A stretch of DNA of 64,000 nt from Galbitalea soli (GTDB lineage: Bacteria > Actinomycetota > Actinomycetes > Actinomycetales > Microbacteriaceae), in the NCBI RefSeq assembly GCF_010686725.1, contig NZ_JAAGWZ010000005.1, positions 62,001 to 126,000 on the forward strand, written 5' to 3'. A model generated the notes under the pieces. It did not search any database and had not been told where the DNA came from. It saw only the letters and a program-made list of their open reading frames with translations. Below are positions 32,569 to 41,928 of the stretch, piece by piece. The position numbers and the translations under genes were made by a program. Position 1 is the stretch's first letter. Each line of letters begins with the position of its first letter.

Positions 32569-33603
32569 GTGACCACAGGGACATCGGTCGATACGCCCGC
32601 GCCCCGGAAGCCGCCGACTCTGTACGACGTGGCGACGCTCGCGGGAGTCTCGCACCAGACCGTCTCGCGGTTGGTGAAGGGGCACACGAACATCCGGCCC
32701 GAGATCCGCAGCCGGGTGGAGGCCGCGATCGCCGAGCTCAACTACCGCCCCAACCGCGCCGCCCGTTCGCTCGCGACCGCCACCTCGCGGCGCATCGCGG
32801 CCCTCTTCTTCGACCGACTCGACGAGGTGGGGCCGACCCGGATCGTGCAGGGGGCGAGCGACCGCGCGCGGGAGGCCGGCTACGTGCTCGACATCGTGGG
32901 CCTCGACCCGCGCCAGCACAGCGACATCGAGCGCGCCGTGGCGCTCATCGACGAGTCGGACACCGCGGGCATCATGGTCTTCGCCCCCACTGAGGCCGTG
33001 CGCGACGAGATCGCGCGGGTCTCCTTCGGCGTGCCCGTCTTTCTGGAGGCCGGCGTGCTGCCCGCGTCGGGGCTCCGCAACGGCGACGTGACCGGCACCG
33101 CGCTGCTCACCGACCACCTGCTCGAGCTGGGGCACCGGCGTTTCTTCACCATCACCGGCCCGCTCGAGTGGTTCGCCGCACAGACCCGACTGCGCTCGCT
33201 GCAGGAGTCGGTGGCGCGCGGCGGGGGCAAACTCGTGGGGCAGCTGGAGGGCGACTGGAGTCCCGCATCGGGCTACGAGGCGGGTCTGCGCCTGCCGCTC
33301 GATCAGGGCGTGACCGCGCTCGTGGTCTCCAACGACCAGATGGCGCTCGGGGCGCTCAGCGCGCTGCGCGAGCGCGGAGTGCGGGTGCCAAACGACATGA
33401 GCGTGGTGGGCTTCGACGGAATCCCCGAGTCGAGATTCTTCGAGCCGCCGCTGACCACGGTCGGCGTGGAGTTCGACGACCAGGGGCGCTCCTCGATGAA
33501 CGCGCTCCTGCACATGATCGACCCGGGGCTGCACCCGGAGGCGGCGGAGCTCAAGCTGCCCGCGCTGTTCGCGCGGGAGTCGACCGCGCCCGCCCTGCGG
33601 TGA
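32569..33603 (+). CDS. LacI-family repressor of the beta-galactoside operon
   Basis: A 344-residue LacI protein. The DNA-binding head TLYDVATLAGVSHQTVSRLV is of the type found with beta-galactosidase operons; the hinge helix region is NYRPNRAARSLAT and the periplasmic-binding-like domain follows. The GTG start has GGGAGGTGATG in front. Although it follows the dextran operon, exact operators lie upstream of the next gene (GH42), so I assign it to that operon. The stop codon is the first base triplet of a tandem array. Confidence 0.92.
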   Translation: MTTGTSVDTPAPRKPPTLYDVATLAGVSHQTVSRLVKGHTNIRPEIRSRVEAAIAELNYRPNRAARSLATATSRRIAALFFDRLDEVGPTRIVQGASDRAREAGYVLDIVGLDPRQHSDIERAVALIDESDTAGIMVFAPTEAVRDEIARVSFGVPVFLEAGVLPASGLRNGDVTGTALLTDHLLELGHRRFFTITGPLEWFAAQTRLRSLQESVARGGGKLVGQLEGDWSPASGYEAGLRLPLDQGVTALVVSNDQMALGALSALRERGVRVPNDMSVVGFDGIPESRFFEPPLTTVGVEFDDQGRSSMNALLHMIDPGLHPEAAELKLPALFARESTAPALR

Positions 33604-33678
33604 CGCGCGCACAAAGCGCCGGGGTGACGCGCGCACCACGCGCCCGTCCCGCGGTGACGCGCGCACGACGCGCTGGGG
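33601..33678. repeat. Tandem array starting at the lacI stop codon
   Basis: Three imperfect units beginning TGACGCGCGCAC (24, 30 and 24 bases) start with the TGA stop itself and are followed by a partial fourth TGATGCC. The rest of the spacer up to 33787 is GC-rich and without a gene. Confidence 0.88.
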
Positions 33679-33787
33679 TGATGCCTCCGGCGGCGCAGGG
33701 GAGCCGCGGCGCGCGCGGCGGCCCGCGCTCGCTCGGCGCCCGCCGGTAACGGCTGGGTAACAAAGCGGCCCGCGGCAGAATTGCCTC

Positions 33788-33844
33788 TTGTTAGCGCTAA
33801 CTCACCTCCGCTAGTCTGACCGGACCGCGTTGCGTTAGCGCTAA
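33788..33844 (+). promoter_or_regulatory. GH42 operon promoter with two LacI operators
   Basis: Exact palindromes TTAGCGCTAA lie at 33791-33800 and 33835-33844, 44 bases apart, about four helical turns. Between them sit a -35-like TTGTTA (33788-33793, overlapping operator 1), an 18-base spacer and TAGTCT (33812-33817). Operator 2 lies just past the expected start. The central CG is typical of LacI-family sites, and looping between the two is plausible. Confidence 0.85.
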
Positions 33845-33885
33845 CTCGGCTGAGTCACCCGCCCCCTGACACTGGAGTCATCGCT

Positions 33886-35985
33886 GTGAGCACCCCCGAG
33901 CAGTCCGCGCCCGTCCTTCCCGGCATCCGGTTCGGGGCGGCCTACTACCCCGAGTACGAGCCGGGGAAGGACATCGAGGGGGATCTCGACCTGATGGCGG
34001 CGGCCGGGTTCACGGTCATCCGGGTCGGCGAGTCGGTGTGGTCGACCTGGGAGCCGCGCGACGGCGAGTTCGACCTCGACTGGCTGCAGCCCACTCTCGA
34101 CGGCGCCCACGCGCGCGGCATCGCGGTGATCCTCGGCACGCCCACCTACGCGATCCCGCCGTGGCTGCAGGTGAAGCACCCGGAGCTCGCGAGCGACGTC
34201 GCCACGGGCACCCCCAAGCACTGGGGAGCCCGGCAGGAGGTCGACTACTCGAGCCCGCTGTTCTGGACCTACTGCGAGCGCATCATCCGGGTCATCCTCG
34301 AGCGCTACGCGGCACACCCCGCCGTCATCGGCTTCCAGGTCGACAACGAGCCCGGCATGGAGCTCTTCCACAACGCGCACACCTTCGAGCGCTTCGTCGC
34401 CGAACTCGCCGAGAAGTACGGCGACGTCGAGACGCTCAACCGCGAGTGGGGCCTCGTCTACTGGTCGCACCGCATCACCGACTGGGGCCAGCTCTGGGTG
34501 CCCGACGGCAACACCCTTCCGCAGTACGACCTCGCCTGGCGCGCCTTCCAGGCGCGGCTCACCACGGAGTTCATCTCGAAGCAGGCCGATCTCGTGCGCG
34601 AGTACAGCGCGCCGACTCAGTTCATCACCACCTGCTTCCAGTACGGACGGCCCGCCACGCACGAGCCGCAGACCGCGCTCGCGCTCGACGTCACCGCCTC
34701 CAACCCCTACTACGGCATGCAGGATCACCTCGCCAAGGGTGTCGACCTGCCCGCACTGGCCGAGTGGAACACGACCGGACCGTGGGGCCTCATGTTCCAG
34801 GGCGACCGCGCCTGGGCATCCAAGCAGGCCCGCTTCCTGGTCACCGAGACCGACGTGCAGACCATCAGCGGCAGCGACCACAACTACCCGCCCTACCCCG
34901 GGCAGCTGAAGCAGGCCGCGCTCGCGCTCGTCGCCCGCGGCGCCGCGATGATCGAGTACTGGCACTGGCAGTCGCTGCGCTACGGCACCGAGACGTACTG
35001 GGGCGGCGTGCTCCCGCACAGCCAGAAGCCCGGGCGCATCTACCGCGAGGTCGCCGCGCTCGGTGAGACGCTGCGCTCCCTCGGCGGCACGCTCGACGGC
35101 TTCGTTCCCGACTCCGACATCGCCGTGCTGTTCTCGCACGAGAGCCTGTGGGCCTTCAACTTCTTCCCGCCGCTGCACACGGCCGACCACCGGCCCGACC
35201 GCTTCGCGTACCGCCGCATCTTCGACGCCTTCTACCGCGGGGTCATCGACGCGGGCGCGCAGGCCAACATCGTGCACCCCGAGCAGCTGGGCGACGACCC
35301 CGCTGCCTTCGCGGCTGCGCACCCGGTGTTCCTGGTTCCGGCCTTCTACACGGCGACGGATGACCAGCTCGCCTTCCTGCGCGACTACGCCCTCGCGGGC
35401 GGGCACCTCATCGCGGGCATCCGCACCGGCTACGGTGACGACGAGGCGCGCGCGCGGCTCGCGGTGGCGCCGGCGGTGCTGAGCGAGGTGGCCGGCGTCT
35501 GGTACGACGAGTTCTCCAATCTCGATGCACCGCTCGCGGTCATCCCGGAGGGCGGGTTCACCGTCTCGCCCGAGGCCCGCGCCACCGCCTGGGCCGATGG
35601 CCTCGTCGTCGACGGCGCCACCGTGCTCGCCGGCTATCAGCACTCCGAGCTCGGGCGGTTCCCCGCGATCACCACGCGAGAGGTCGGCGCCGGCCGCGTC
35701 ACCTACGTGGGCACCGTGCCCAACGCGGCGCTCGCGGCCGACATCATCCACTGGGCCGTGCCCCTGCCGACCGCCGGCGAGTGGATGATCGCCCCCACCG
35801 TCACCGTCACCTCCGGTACCACCGGCGCGGGTCGCCGCGCCTGGTTCGTGCACAACTGGAGCTCCCTTCCCGCAACGGCCACCAGCCCGGTCGCGGTCAC
35901 CGACGCGACCGACGGCAGCGAGTTCGCCGCCGGCCACGAATTCTCGCTCGAGCCCTGGGCCGCCCTGGTCCTCACGAGCGAGTAG
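33886..35985 (+). CDS. Beta-galactosidase, GH42
   Basis: A 699-residue GH42 enzyme: TIM barrel opening with GIRFGAAYYPEYEP, acid/base Glu155 in QVDNEPGMEL and nucleophile Glu321 in FLVTETDVQ, then the trimerisation and beta domains. It lacks a signal peptide and should hydrolyse imported galactosides. The acid/base loop reads DNEP, not the usual NEY, so substrate preference may differ from the second GH42 of the operon. The GTG start is the first gene after the operators. Confidence 0.92.
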   Translation: MSTPEQSAPVLPGIRFGAAYYPEYEPGKDIEGDLDLMAAAGFTVIRVGESVWSTWEPRDGEFDLDWLQPTLDGAHARGIAVILGTPTYAIPPWLQVKHPELASDVATGTPKHWGARQEVDYSSPLFWTYCERIIRVILERYAAHPAVIGFQVDNEPGMELFHNAHTFERFVAELAEKYGDVETLNREWGLVYWSHRITDWGQLWVPDGNTLPQYDLAWRAFQARLTTEFISKQADLVREYSAPTQFITTCFQYGRPATHEPQTALALDVTASNPYYGMQDHLAKGVDLPALAEWNTTGPWGLMFQGDRAWASKQARFLVTETDVQTISGSDHNYPPYPGQLKQAALALVARGAAMIEYWHWQSLRYGTETYWGGVLPHSQKPGRIYREVAALGETLRSLGGTLDGFVPDSDIAVLFSHESLWAFNFFPPLHTADHRPDRFAYRRIFDAFYRGVIDAGAQANIVHPEQLGDDPAAFAAAHPVFLVPAFYTATDDQLAFLRDYALAGGHLIAGIRTGYGDDEARARLAVAPAVLSEVAGVWYDEFSNLDAPLAVIPEGGFTVSPEARATAWADGLVVDGATVLAGYQHSELGRFPAITTREVGAGRVTYVGTVPNAALAADIIHWAVPLPTAGEWMIAPTVTVTSGTTGAGRRAWFVHNWSSLPATATSPVAVTDATDGSEFAAGHEFSLEPWAALVLTSE

Positions 35986-36032
35986 ACGCTTCGTCGACGC
36001 TGACGAAGCCCACCACGAAAAAGGAAAGGCAC

Positions 36033-37394
36033 ATGAGAAAACGCGCACCAAGAACAGCTTTGGCGCTGGGCGTCGGCCTGCTGACCACTGCACTGCTCCT
36101 CACCGGGTGCACCCCGGGTACCTCCACCGGTGGAACCACCACCACGGGCACCGTCAGCCAGGCCGACATCGACAAGGCCATGAAGACGCCCACGACGCTG
36201 ACCTTCTGGACCTGGGTGCCCGACATCCAGAACGAGGTCGACCTCTTCGAGAAGGCCTACCCGGCCATCAAGGTGAAGGTCGAGAACGTCGGACAGGGTG
36301 CCCCGCACTACACGAAGATCCGCACGGCACTCAAGGCCGGCACCGGCGCTCCCGATGTCGCCCAGATCGAGTACCAGTACATCTCGTCGTTCAACGTGAC
36401 CAAGTCGCTCGCCGACCTCACGCCCTACGGCGGCGCGAAGCTCAAGAGCGACTACGTGCCGTGGGTGTGGAACCAGGTCGTGCAGAACGGGCAGGTTCTG
36501 GCGATCCCGCAGGACTCCGGCCCCATGGGTAACCTCTACCGCACCGACATCCTGAAGAAGGCGGGCATCACCACGCCGCCCGCCACCTGGGACGAGTACG
36601 CGACCGACGCGGCCCTCGTCAAGCAGAAGACCGGCTCGTACATCTCCGATGTCGCGTCGAGCCAGGCGGGCCAGTGGCTCGGGCTCCTGTGGCAGGCCGG
36701 CGCCAAGCCGTTCGGCTACGACGGCAAGAAGGGCGTCACGGTCGACGTGAACAGCGCGAAGGCCAAGCAGGTCGTGAGCTACTGGGAGAAGCTGATCAAG
36801 GCCGACCTGGTCTCGACCGACCCCGACTTCACGGATGCCTGGTACCAGGGTCTCGCGAAGGGCAAGTACGCCGGCTGGCTGACCGCGGCCTGGGGCCCGA
36901 TCTTCCTGCAGGGCACGGCCAAGAACACCTCCGGCCTCTGGGCCGCCGCGCCGCTGCCGCAGTGGGACGCGAGCGCTCCCGCCTCCGGCAACTGGGGTGG
37001 ATCGTCGGACGCGGTGCTCGCCACCTCGAAGAACAAGATCGCCGCGTACGAGTTCGCCAAGTGGATCAACAACGACAAGTCGTCCACCTCGCTGTTCGCG
37101 TCGAAGCAGTTCCTCTGGCCGACCGCGAACAACGTGCTCACCGACTCCGCCTTCACCGACACCAAGTCGGCGTTCTACGGCGGCCAGCAGGTGAACAAGA
37201 CGTTCTCCGACATCTCCAACACCGTCGACACGAAGTTCGAGTGGCTGCCCTACATGGACTTCGCCTACTCGAGCTTCACCGACACCATCGGTAAGCAGAT
37301 CGCATCGAAGGGCGACCTCTCGGCCGGCCTCGACGCGTGGCAGAAGGCGCTCGTCGACTACGGAACCCAGCAGGGCTTCACGGTCAACAAGTAA
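36033..37394 (+). CDS. Sugar ABC transporter substrate-binding lipoprotein
   Basis: A 453-residue extracellular solute-binding protein, family 1, with signal MRKRAPRTALALGVGLLTT and lipobox LTGC. LTFWTWVPDIQNEVDLFE opens the mature fold; PQDSGPMGNLYR and AYEFAKWINN are later landmarks. Between two GH42 genes the ligand is probably a beta-galactoside or galacto-oligosaccharide. AAAGGAAAGG precedes the ATG. Confidence 0.93.
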   Translation: MRKRAPRTALALGVGLLTTALLLTGCTPGTSTGGTTTTGTVSQADIDKAMKTPTTLTFWTWVPDIQNEVDLFEKAYPAIKVKVENVGQGAPHYTKIRTALKAGTGAPDVAQIEYQYISSFNVTKSLADLTPYGGAKLKSDYVPWVWNQVVQNGQVLAIPQDSGPMGNLYRTDILKKAGITTPPATWDEYATDAALVKQKTGSYISDVASSQAGQWLGLLWQAGAKPFGYDGKKGVTVDVNSAKAKQVVSYWEKLIKADLVSTDPDFTDAWYQGLAKGKYAGWLTAAWGPIFLQGTAKNTSGLWAAAPLPQWDASAPASGNWGGSSDAVLATSKNKIAAYEFAKWINNDKSSTSLFASKQFLWPTANNVLTDSAFTDTKSAFYGGQQVNKTFSDISNTVDTKFEWLPYMDFAYSSFTDTIGKQIASKGDLSAGLDAWQKALVDYGTQQGFTVNK

Positions 37395-37402
37395 CGCCTC
37401 AC

Positions 37403-37436
37403 GGGGTGGTTCCGCTCCTCGGAGCGGGACCACCCC
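37403..37436 (+). terminator. Hairpin between binding-protein and permease genes
   Basis: GGGGTGGTTCCGCTCC and GGAGCGGGACCACCCC form a long stem with one or two G-U pairs. In ABC operons such a hairpin behind the binding-protein gene typically protects its message or stops part of the transcription, so that more binding protein than permease is made. Confidence 0.7.
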
Positions 37437-37476
37437 CGTCCCCGTTCTTCCCCGCCATCACCACAAAGGAGTACCG

Positions 37477-38415
37477 ATGAGCACACAGGCCGTCGCCGGC
37501 ACGGCGACGAGGCGTCCCCGCCCCGGGGGCGCATCCACGACGAAGAAGAAGCAGTGGCGCGCCGCCTATCTCTTCGTCATCCCGTTCTTCCTCGTCTTCG
37601 TCACGATGCTGATCGTGCCGCTGTTCTACTCGGGGTACCTCAGCTTCTTCGCCACCCGCCTCGTGGGCGGCACGAGCTTCGCCGGCGTCGAGAACTACGT
37701 GAAGACATTCACCGACCCGCTGTTCCTGGCGGGGCTCGGACGCACGGCGCTGTTCCTGGTCATCCAGGTGCCCATCATGCTCGGCCTCGCGCTGTTCTTC
37801 GCGCTGGCCCTCGACAGCGGGCGCGTTCGCGGCGCGAAGGTGCTCCGGCTGCTGTTCTTCGTGCCCTACGCCATTCCCGGAGTGGTCGCCACGCTCATGT
37901 GGGGCTACCTCTACGGCCAGGACTTCGGCCCGATCGATCAGGTGCTCGGCTTCCTCGGGCTCGGCCAGCCCAACCTGCTGTCCGACAGCAACGTGCTCGG
38001 TTCGATGATGAACATCGTCACGTGGGAGTTCGTCGGCTACAACATGATCATCATGTACTCGGCCCTGAGGTCGATCCCCGCCGAGCTCTTCGAGGCGGCC
38101 GAGATCGACGGGGCCTCGCAGTTCCGGGTGGCGTGGAGCATCAAGATCCCGGCGATCCGTCCGGCGATCCTGCTCACGGTCATCTTCTCGATCATCGGCA
38201 GCTTCCAGCTCTTCAACGAGCCGAGCCTGCTGCGCAACATCGCCCCCAACGCGATCAACTCGTCGTACACACCCAACTTCTACGCGTACAACCTTGCTTT
38301 CGTGAACCAGGACGTCAACTACGCGGCCGCGGTCGCCTTCATCCTCGGCATCGTGATCATGATCGTCTCCTACGTCGTTCAGCTCACCACCCAGCGAAGG
38401 GAGCGCCTCGGATGA
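37477..38415 (+). CDS. Sugar ABC transporter permease, MalF type
   Basis: A 312-residue permease with six helices (first at LFVIPFFLVFVTMLIVPLFY) and the EAA-type loop FEAAEIDGASQFRVAWSIKI near 205. A polar, lysine-rich N-terminal tail of about 27 residues precedes the first helix. AAAGGAG stands before the ATG. Its stop overlaps the next permease start. Confidence 0.93.
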   Translation: MSTQAVAGTATRRPRPGGASTTKKKQWRAAYLFVIPFFLVFVTMLIVPLFYSGYLSFFATRLVGGTSFAGVENYVKTFTDPLFLAGLGRTALFLVIQVPIMLGLALFFALALDSGRVRGAKVLRLLFFVPYAIPGVVATLMWGYLYGQDFGPIDQVLGFLGLGQPNLLSDSNVLGSMMNIVTWEFVGYNMIIMYSALRSIPAELFEAAEIDGASQFRVAWSIKIPAIRPAILLTVIFSIIGSFQLFNEPSLLRNIAPNAINSSYTPNFYAYNLAFVNQDVNYAAAVAFILGIVIMIVSYVVQLTTQRRERLG

Positions 38416-39326
38416 GCGCCCTCAGCACCGCCGCACCCGCGGCCGCCTCCACCGCCCGTCGGCCGAAGGCGTACTCACCCGAGAAGCGCCGGAGCAACCT
38501 GCTCACGGTGATCCTCTGGGTCATCGCGCTGTACTTCGTGATCCCCCTGTTCTGGCTCGTCATCGCGTCGACGAAGGACAACGCCGACCTGTTCTCGAGC
38601 TTCGGGCTCTGGTTCGGCGCGCACTTCAGCCTGTTCCAGAACATCGGCGACGTCTTCAGCGCGCAGGGCGGCATCTTCCTGCGCTGGGCGCTCAACACCG
38701 TGCTCTACGCGGGGGTCTCGGCGGTCGGCGCCTCCCTGCTCGCCACGATGGCCGGGTACGCCTTCGCGAAGTACCAGTTCCCGGGCGGCAAGGCGCTGTT
38801 CAGCGTCACCCTCGGCGCGATCATGATCCCGCTCACCGCGCTCGCCATCCCGACTTACCTGCTGTTCTCGTCGGCGGGGCTCACAAACACGCCCTTCGCG
38901 GTCATCCTGCCCTCGCTCGTCAGCCCCTTCGGGGTCTTCCTCATGCGGGTGTACGCGGCCGATGCCGTGCCCGACTCGCTCATCGAGGCGGCCCGGGTGG
39001 ATGGCGCGGGGGAGTTTCGCATCTTCTGGCAGGTGAGCCTGCGGCTGCTCGGCCCCGGGGTCGTGACGGTGTTCCTGTTCGCGCTCGTTGCGACGTGGAA
39101 CAACTACTTCCTGCCCCTCATCATGCTGAACACGCAGGAGCTCTACCCGCTCACGGTGGGGCTCGCACAGCAGCAGGCGGCCAGCGCGGCGGGCGGCGGC
39201 GCCCAGGCGCTGTTCTCGACGGTCATCACGGGGTCGCTCGTATCGGTCATCCCGCTGGTCGTCGCCTTCCTCTACCTCCAGCGCTACTGGCAGACCGGTC
39301 TCGCGACCGGTGGTGTCAAGGGCTGA
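38412..39326 (+). CDS. Sugar ABC transporter permease, MalG type
   Basis: A 304-residue permease, six helices, with the EAA loop SLIEAARVDGAGEFRIFWQV near 205-224 and C-terminus QRYWQTGLATGGVKG. Overlaps the MalF-type gene as ATGA. Like the dextran system it has no partner ATPase in the operon. Confidence 0.93.
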   Translation: MSALSTAAPAAASTARRPKAYSPEKRRSNLLTVILWVIALYFVIPLFWLVIASTKDNADLFSSFGLWFGAHFSLFQNIGDVFSAQGGIFLRWALNTVLYAGVSAVGASLLATMAGYAFAKYQFPGGKALFSVTLGAIMIPLTALAIPTYLLFSSAGLTNTPFAVILPSLVSPFGVFLMRVYAADAVPDSLIEAARVDGAGEFRIFWQVSLRLLGPGVVTVFLFALVATWNNYFLPLIMLNTQELYPLTVGLAQQQAASAAGGGAQALFSTVITGSLVSVIPLVVAFLYLQRYWQTGLATGGVKG

Positions 39327-39360
39327 CCTCCCGACCACGATCACGAAAGACAGCTGACGA

Positions 39361-41331
39361 ATGAACGACACCACCCCCGCGATCTGGTACGGCGGCGACT
39401 ACAACCCCGAGCAGTGGCCCGAGGAGATCTGGGATGAGGATGTGCGCCTCATGCAGCAGGGCGGCATCAGCCTGGTGAGCCTCGGCATCTTCTCCTGGGC
39501 GAAGCTGGAGCCGCGCGAGGGCGACTTCGACTTCGCCTGGCTGGACCGCATCATGGCGAAGCTTCACGAGGGCGGGGTGCGCATCGACCTCGCCACGGCG
39601 ACCGCATCACCGCCCCCGTGGCTCTCGCACGCCTACCCCGAGGTGCTTCCCGTCACCGAGACGGGCGTGCGCCTGCAGCTGGGCAGCCGGCAGCAGTACT
39701 GCCCGAGCTCCCCGGTGTTCCGGCGGCTCGCGGCGAGGCTCGTGCAGAAGATCGCCGAGCGCTACAGCGACCACCCCGGACTCGAGCTGTGGCACATCGG
39801 CAACGAGTACGGCTGCCACGTGAGCCACTGCTACTGCGAGGTCTCGGCGGAGGCGTTCCGGGGCTGGCTGCGCGCCCGGTACGGCACGGTCGAGGCGGTC
39901 AACGCGGCATGGGGCACCGCGTTCTGGTCGCAGAACTACGGAACCTTCGACGAGATCCACCCGCCCAGCGCCGCGCCCACCTTCCGCAACCCGGGCCAGC
40001 TCCTCGACTTCGACCGGTTCAGCTCGGATGAACTGCTCGAGTGCTACCGGACCGAGCTCGCCGTGCTGCGCGCCGCGACGCCCGCCGTGCCCATCACCAC
40101 GAACTTCATGGGCTTGTTCGGCGCCGCCGACTACTGGAAGTGGGCGCAGGAGGTCGACGTCGTCTCCGACGACTCCTACCCCGACCCGGCCGACCCGGAG
40201 TCACCCGCCTACGCGGCGATGACGCGCGACCTCATGCGCTCGCTGCGCGGCGGTCAGCCCTGGCTGCTCATGGAGCAGGCGCCCAGTGCCGTCAACTGGC
40301 GGCGACGCAACGCGCCCAAGCGACCGGGGCAGATGCGGGCGTGGTCGTTGCAGGCGGTCGCGCGGGGTGCCGACGGCATCCTCTTCTTCCAGTGGCGCCA
40401 GTCGGTGTCGGGGGCCGAGAAGTTCCACTCCGGGCTCGTTCCCCACGCCGGAACGGACACCCGCGTGTGGCGCGAGGTCGAGGCGCTCGGCGCCGAACTG
40501 AAGTCGCTGTCGTCGATCGCGGGGTCGCGGGTCGAGGCCCGGGTCGCGATCGTGATGGAGTGGGACAGCTGGTGGAGCCTGAACCAGGATGCCCTGCCCG
40601 CCCACCTCTCCTACGTGCAGTCGATCTACTCCTGGTACCGCGAGCTCTGGGCGCGGACAGTGACCGTCGACTTCGTGCGGGCCACGAGCGACCTCTCCGG
40701 CTACGCGGTCGTCGTGGTTCCCACCCTGTTCACGGCCTCCGCCGCGGCGCTCGGCAACCTGGCGGCGTTCGCCGAGGCGGGCGGCCACCTCGTGGTCGGC
40801 TACCAGAGCGGCATCACCGACGAGACCACCCGCATCACCGCGGGCGGCTACCTCGGGGCGCTGCAGGAGACCCTCGGCGTGCGGGTGGAGGAGTTCGCGC
40901 CGTTCGCCACGGCTGACCTCGCGGCCTCCGCTCCGGCCTCGGTCGAGCTGCCGACCGGCGTGCTGGTGGGACTCGCGTCGGGCGAGACGCCCGCGACCGT
41001 CTGGGCCGAGTACCTGCACGCCACCGATGCCGAAGTGGTGGCGACGTTCGGACACGGGGACCTCGCGGGCTGGCCGGCGATCACCCGGCGGGCCACCGCA
41101 TCCGGTGCCGCCTGGTACGTCGCGACCCAGCCGGTCGGCTCGGGCATGGATGACCTGCTCGACCGCGTGCTCGGCGACGCGGGCGTCACCGGGGTGCTGG
41201 CGGCGCCGGTCGCGGGCGTCGAGGCCGTGAGACGTGGCGGTCGCCTGTTCCTCATCAACCACGGGGACACGACGGTGGCGGTCGAGGGCATCACCGTCGA
41301 ACCGCGCGGCGTGCACATCGGCGAGGCGTGA
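39361..41331 (+). CDS. Beta-galactosidase, GH42
   Basis: A 656-residue GH42 enzyme with classical sites: WYGGDYNPEQWPEEIW at the N-terminus, acid/base Glu149 in HIGNEYGCH, nucleophile Glu305 in WLLMEQAPSAVNW. The Cys-rich stretch CHVSHCYCE next to the acid/base may bind zinc, as in other GH42 enzymes. No signal peptide, so cytoplasmic. It closes the operon and is followed by a terminator hairpin. Confidence 0.94.
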   Translation: MNDTTPAIWYGGDYNPEQWPEEIWDEDVRLMQQGGISLVSLGIFSWAKLEPREGDFDFAWLDRIMAKLHEGGVRIDLATATASPPPWLSHAYPEVLPVTETGVRLQLGSRQQYCPSSPVFRRLAARLVQKIAERYSDHPGLELWHIGNEYGCHVSHCYCEVSAEAFRGWLRARYGTVEAVNAAWGTAFWSQNYGTFDEIHPPSAAPTFRNPGQLLDFDRFSSDELLECYRTELAVLRAATPAVPITTNFMGLFGAADYWKWAQEVDVVSDDSYPDPADPESPAYAAMTRDLMRSLRGGQPWLLMEQAPSAVNWRRRNAPKRPGQMRAWSLQAVARGADGILFFQWRQSVSGAEKFHSGLVPHAGTDTRVWREVEALGAELKSLSSIAGSRVEARVAIVMEWDSWWSLNQDALPAHLSYVQSIYSWYRELWARTVTVDFVRATSDLSGYAVVVVPTLFTASAAALGNLAAFAEAGGHLVVGYQSGITDETTRITAGGYLGALQETLGVRVEEFAPFATADLAASAPASVELPTGVLVGLASGETPATVWAEYLHATDAEVVATFGHGDLAGWPAITRRATASGAAWYVATQPVGSGMDDLLDRVLGDAGVTGVLAAPVAGVEAVRRGGRLFLINHGDTTVAVEGITVEPRGVHIGEA

Positions 41332-41333
41332 TC

Positions 41334-41359
41334 GTGGGCGGGCAAAAGCGTCCGCCCAC
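41334..41359 (+). terminator. Terminator of the GH42 operon
   Basis: GTGGGCGG (41334-41341) pairs exactly with CCGCCCAC (41352-41359); the loop contains GCAAAAGC, which can pair further. It begins three bases after the GH42 stop codon. Confidence 0.7.
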
Positions 41360-41360
41360 C

Positions 41361-41848
41361 CTGCCCGGCTGGGAGGACGCGTAGTGGCGGGGTGAGCTGT
41401 CGCTCGCGGCGCTGCTCATCGACCGCCCCGGCGACGTGATGCTGTCGGCACGGGTGACGGTCGACTTCGCGGGTACCTTCGATGCGGGCGTGCTGTGCCT
41501 GTGGGAGTCGGAGGAGTGCTGGGCGAAGCTGTGCTTCGAGTACTCCCCGCGGGGCCAGCCGATGGTCGTGTCGGTGGTGACCCGCGGGCACTCCGACGAC
41601 GCCAACGCGATCGCGATCGACTCGCCGAGGGTTTGGTTGCGCGTCGCGCGCATCTGCGTGGCCTACGCGTTCCACTACTCGACCGACGGGGTGTACTGGC
41701 ATTTCGTGCGCCTGTTCCGACTGGGTGACGACGGCCGGGCCCGACTCGGGATGCTCGCTCAAGCTCCCGTGGGCGAGGGGTGCACGCGCGCTTCGACCAC
41801 GTGCGGCTCGCCCGCGAGACCGCCGGGAACCTCCGCGACGGGAGCTGA
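41361..41848 (+). pseudogene. Decayed DUF1349 gene
   Basis: The central frame reads as a DUF1349 protein (VTVDFAGTFDAGVLCLW, WAKLCFEYSPRGQPMVVSVV, DDANAIAIDSPRVWLRVARI). The usual N-terminal part is reduced to Leu-Pro-Gly-Trp-Glu-Asp-Ala and an in-frame stop at about 41381. Near 41780 a one-base frame change is needed to continue into FDHVRLARETAGNLRDG. Both defects point to a pseudogene, unless sequencing errors explain them. Members of the family are often encoded beside carbohydrate genes, which fits the place. Confidence 0.72.
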
Positions 41849-41928
41849 CCGCGCCCTGCGGCCGACTGCGCCCTGCGGCTGACCGCGCCCTGCGGCTGAC
41901 TGCGCCCCGCGGCTGACCGCGCCCTGCG
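41844..41928. repeat. Tandem array, five 17-bp units
   Basis: Five units of the type GCTGACCGCGCCCTGCG; units 1, 3 and 5 are identical, units 2 and 4 share the variant GACTGCG. The first unit includes the TGA that ends the DUF1349 remnant. Confidence 0.93.

Noticed and set aside
41844-41928. Five 17-bp repeats considered as a CRISPR array
   Set aside because: The units are directly adjacent with no spacers, and no cas gene is present.
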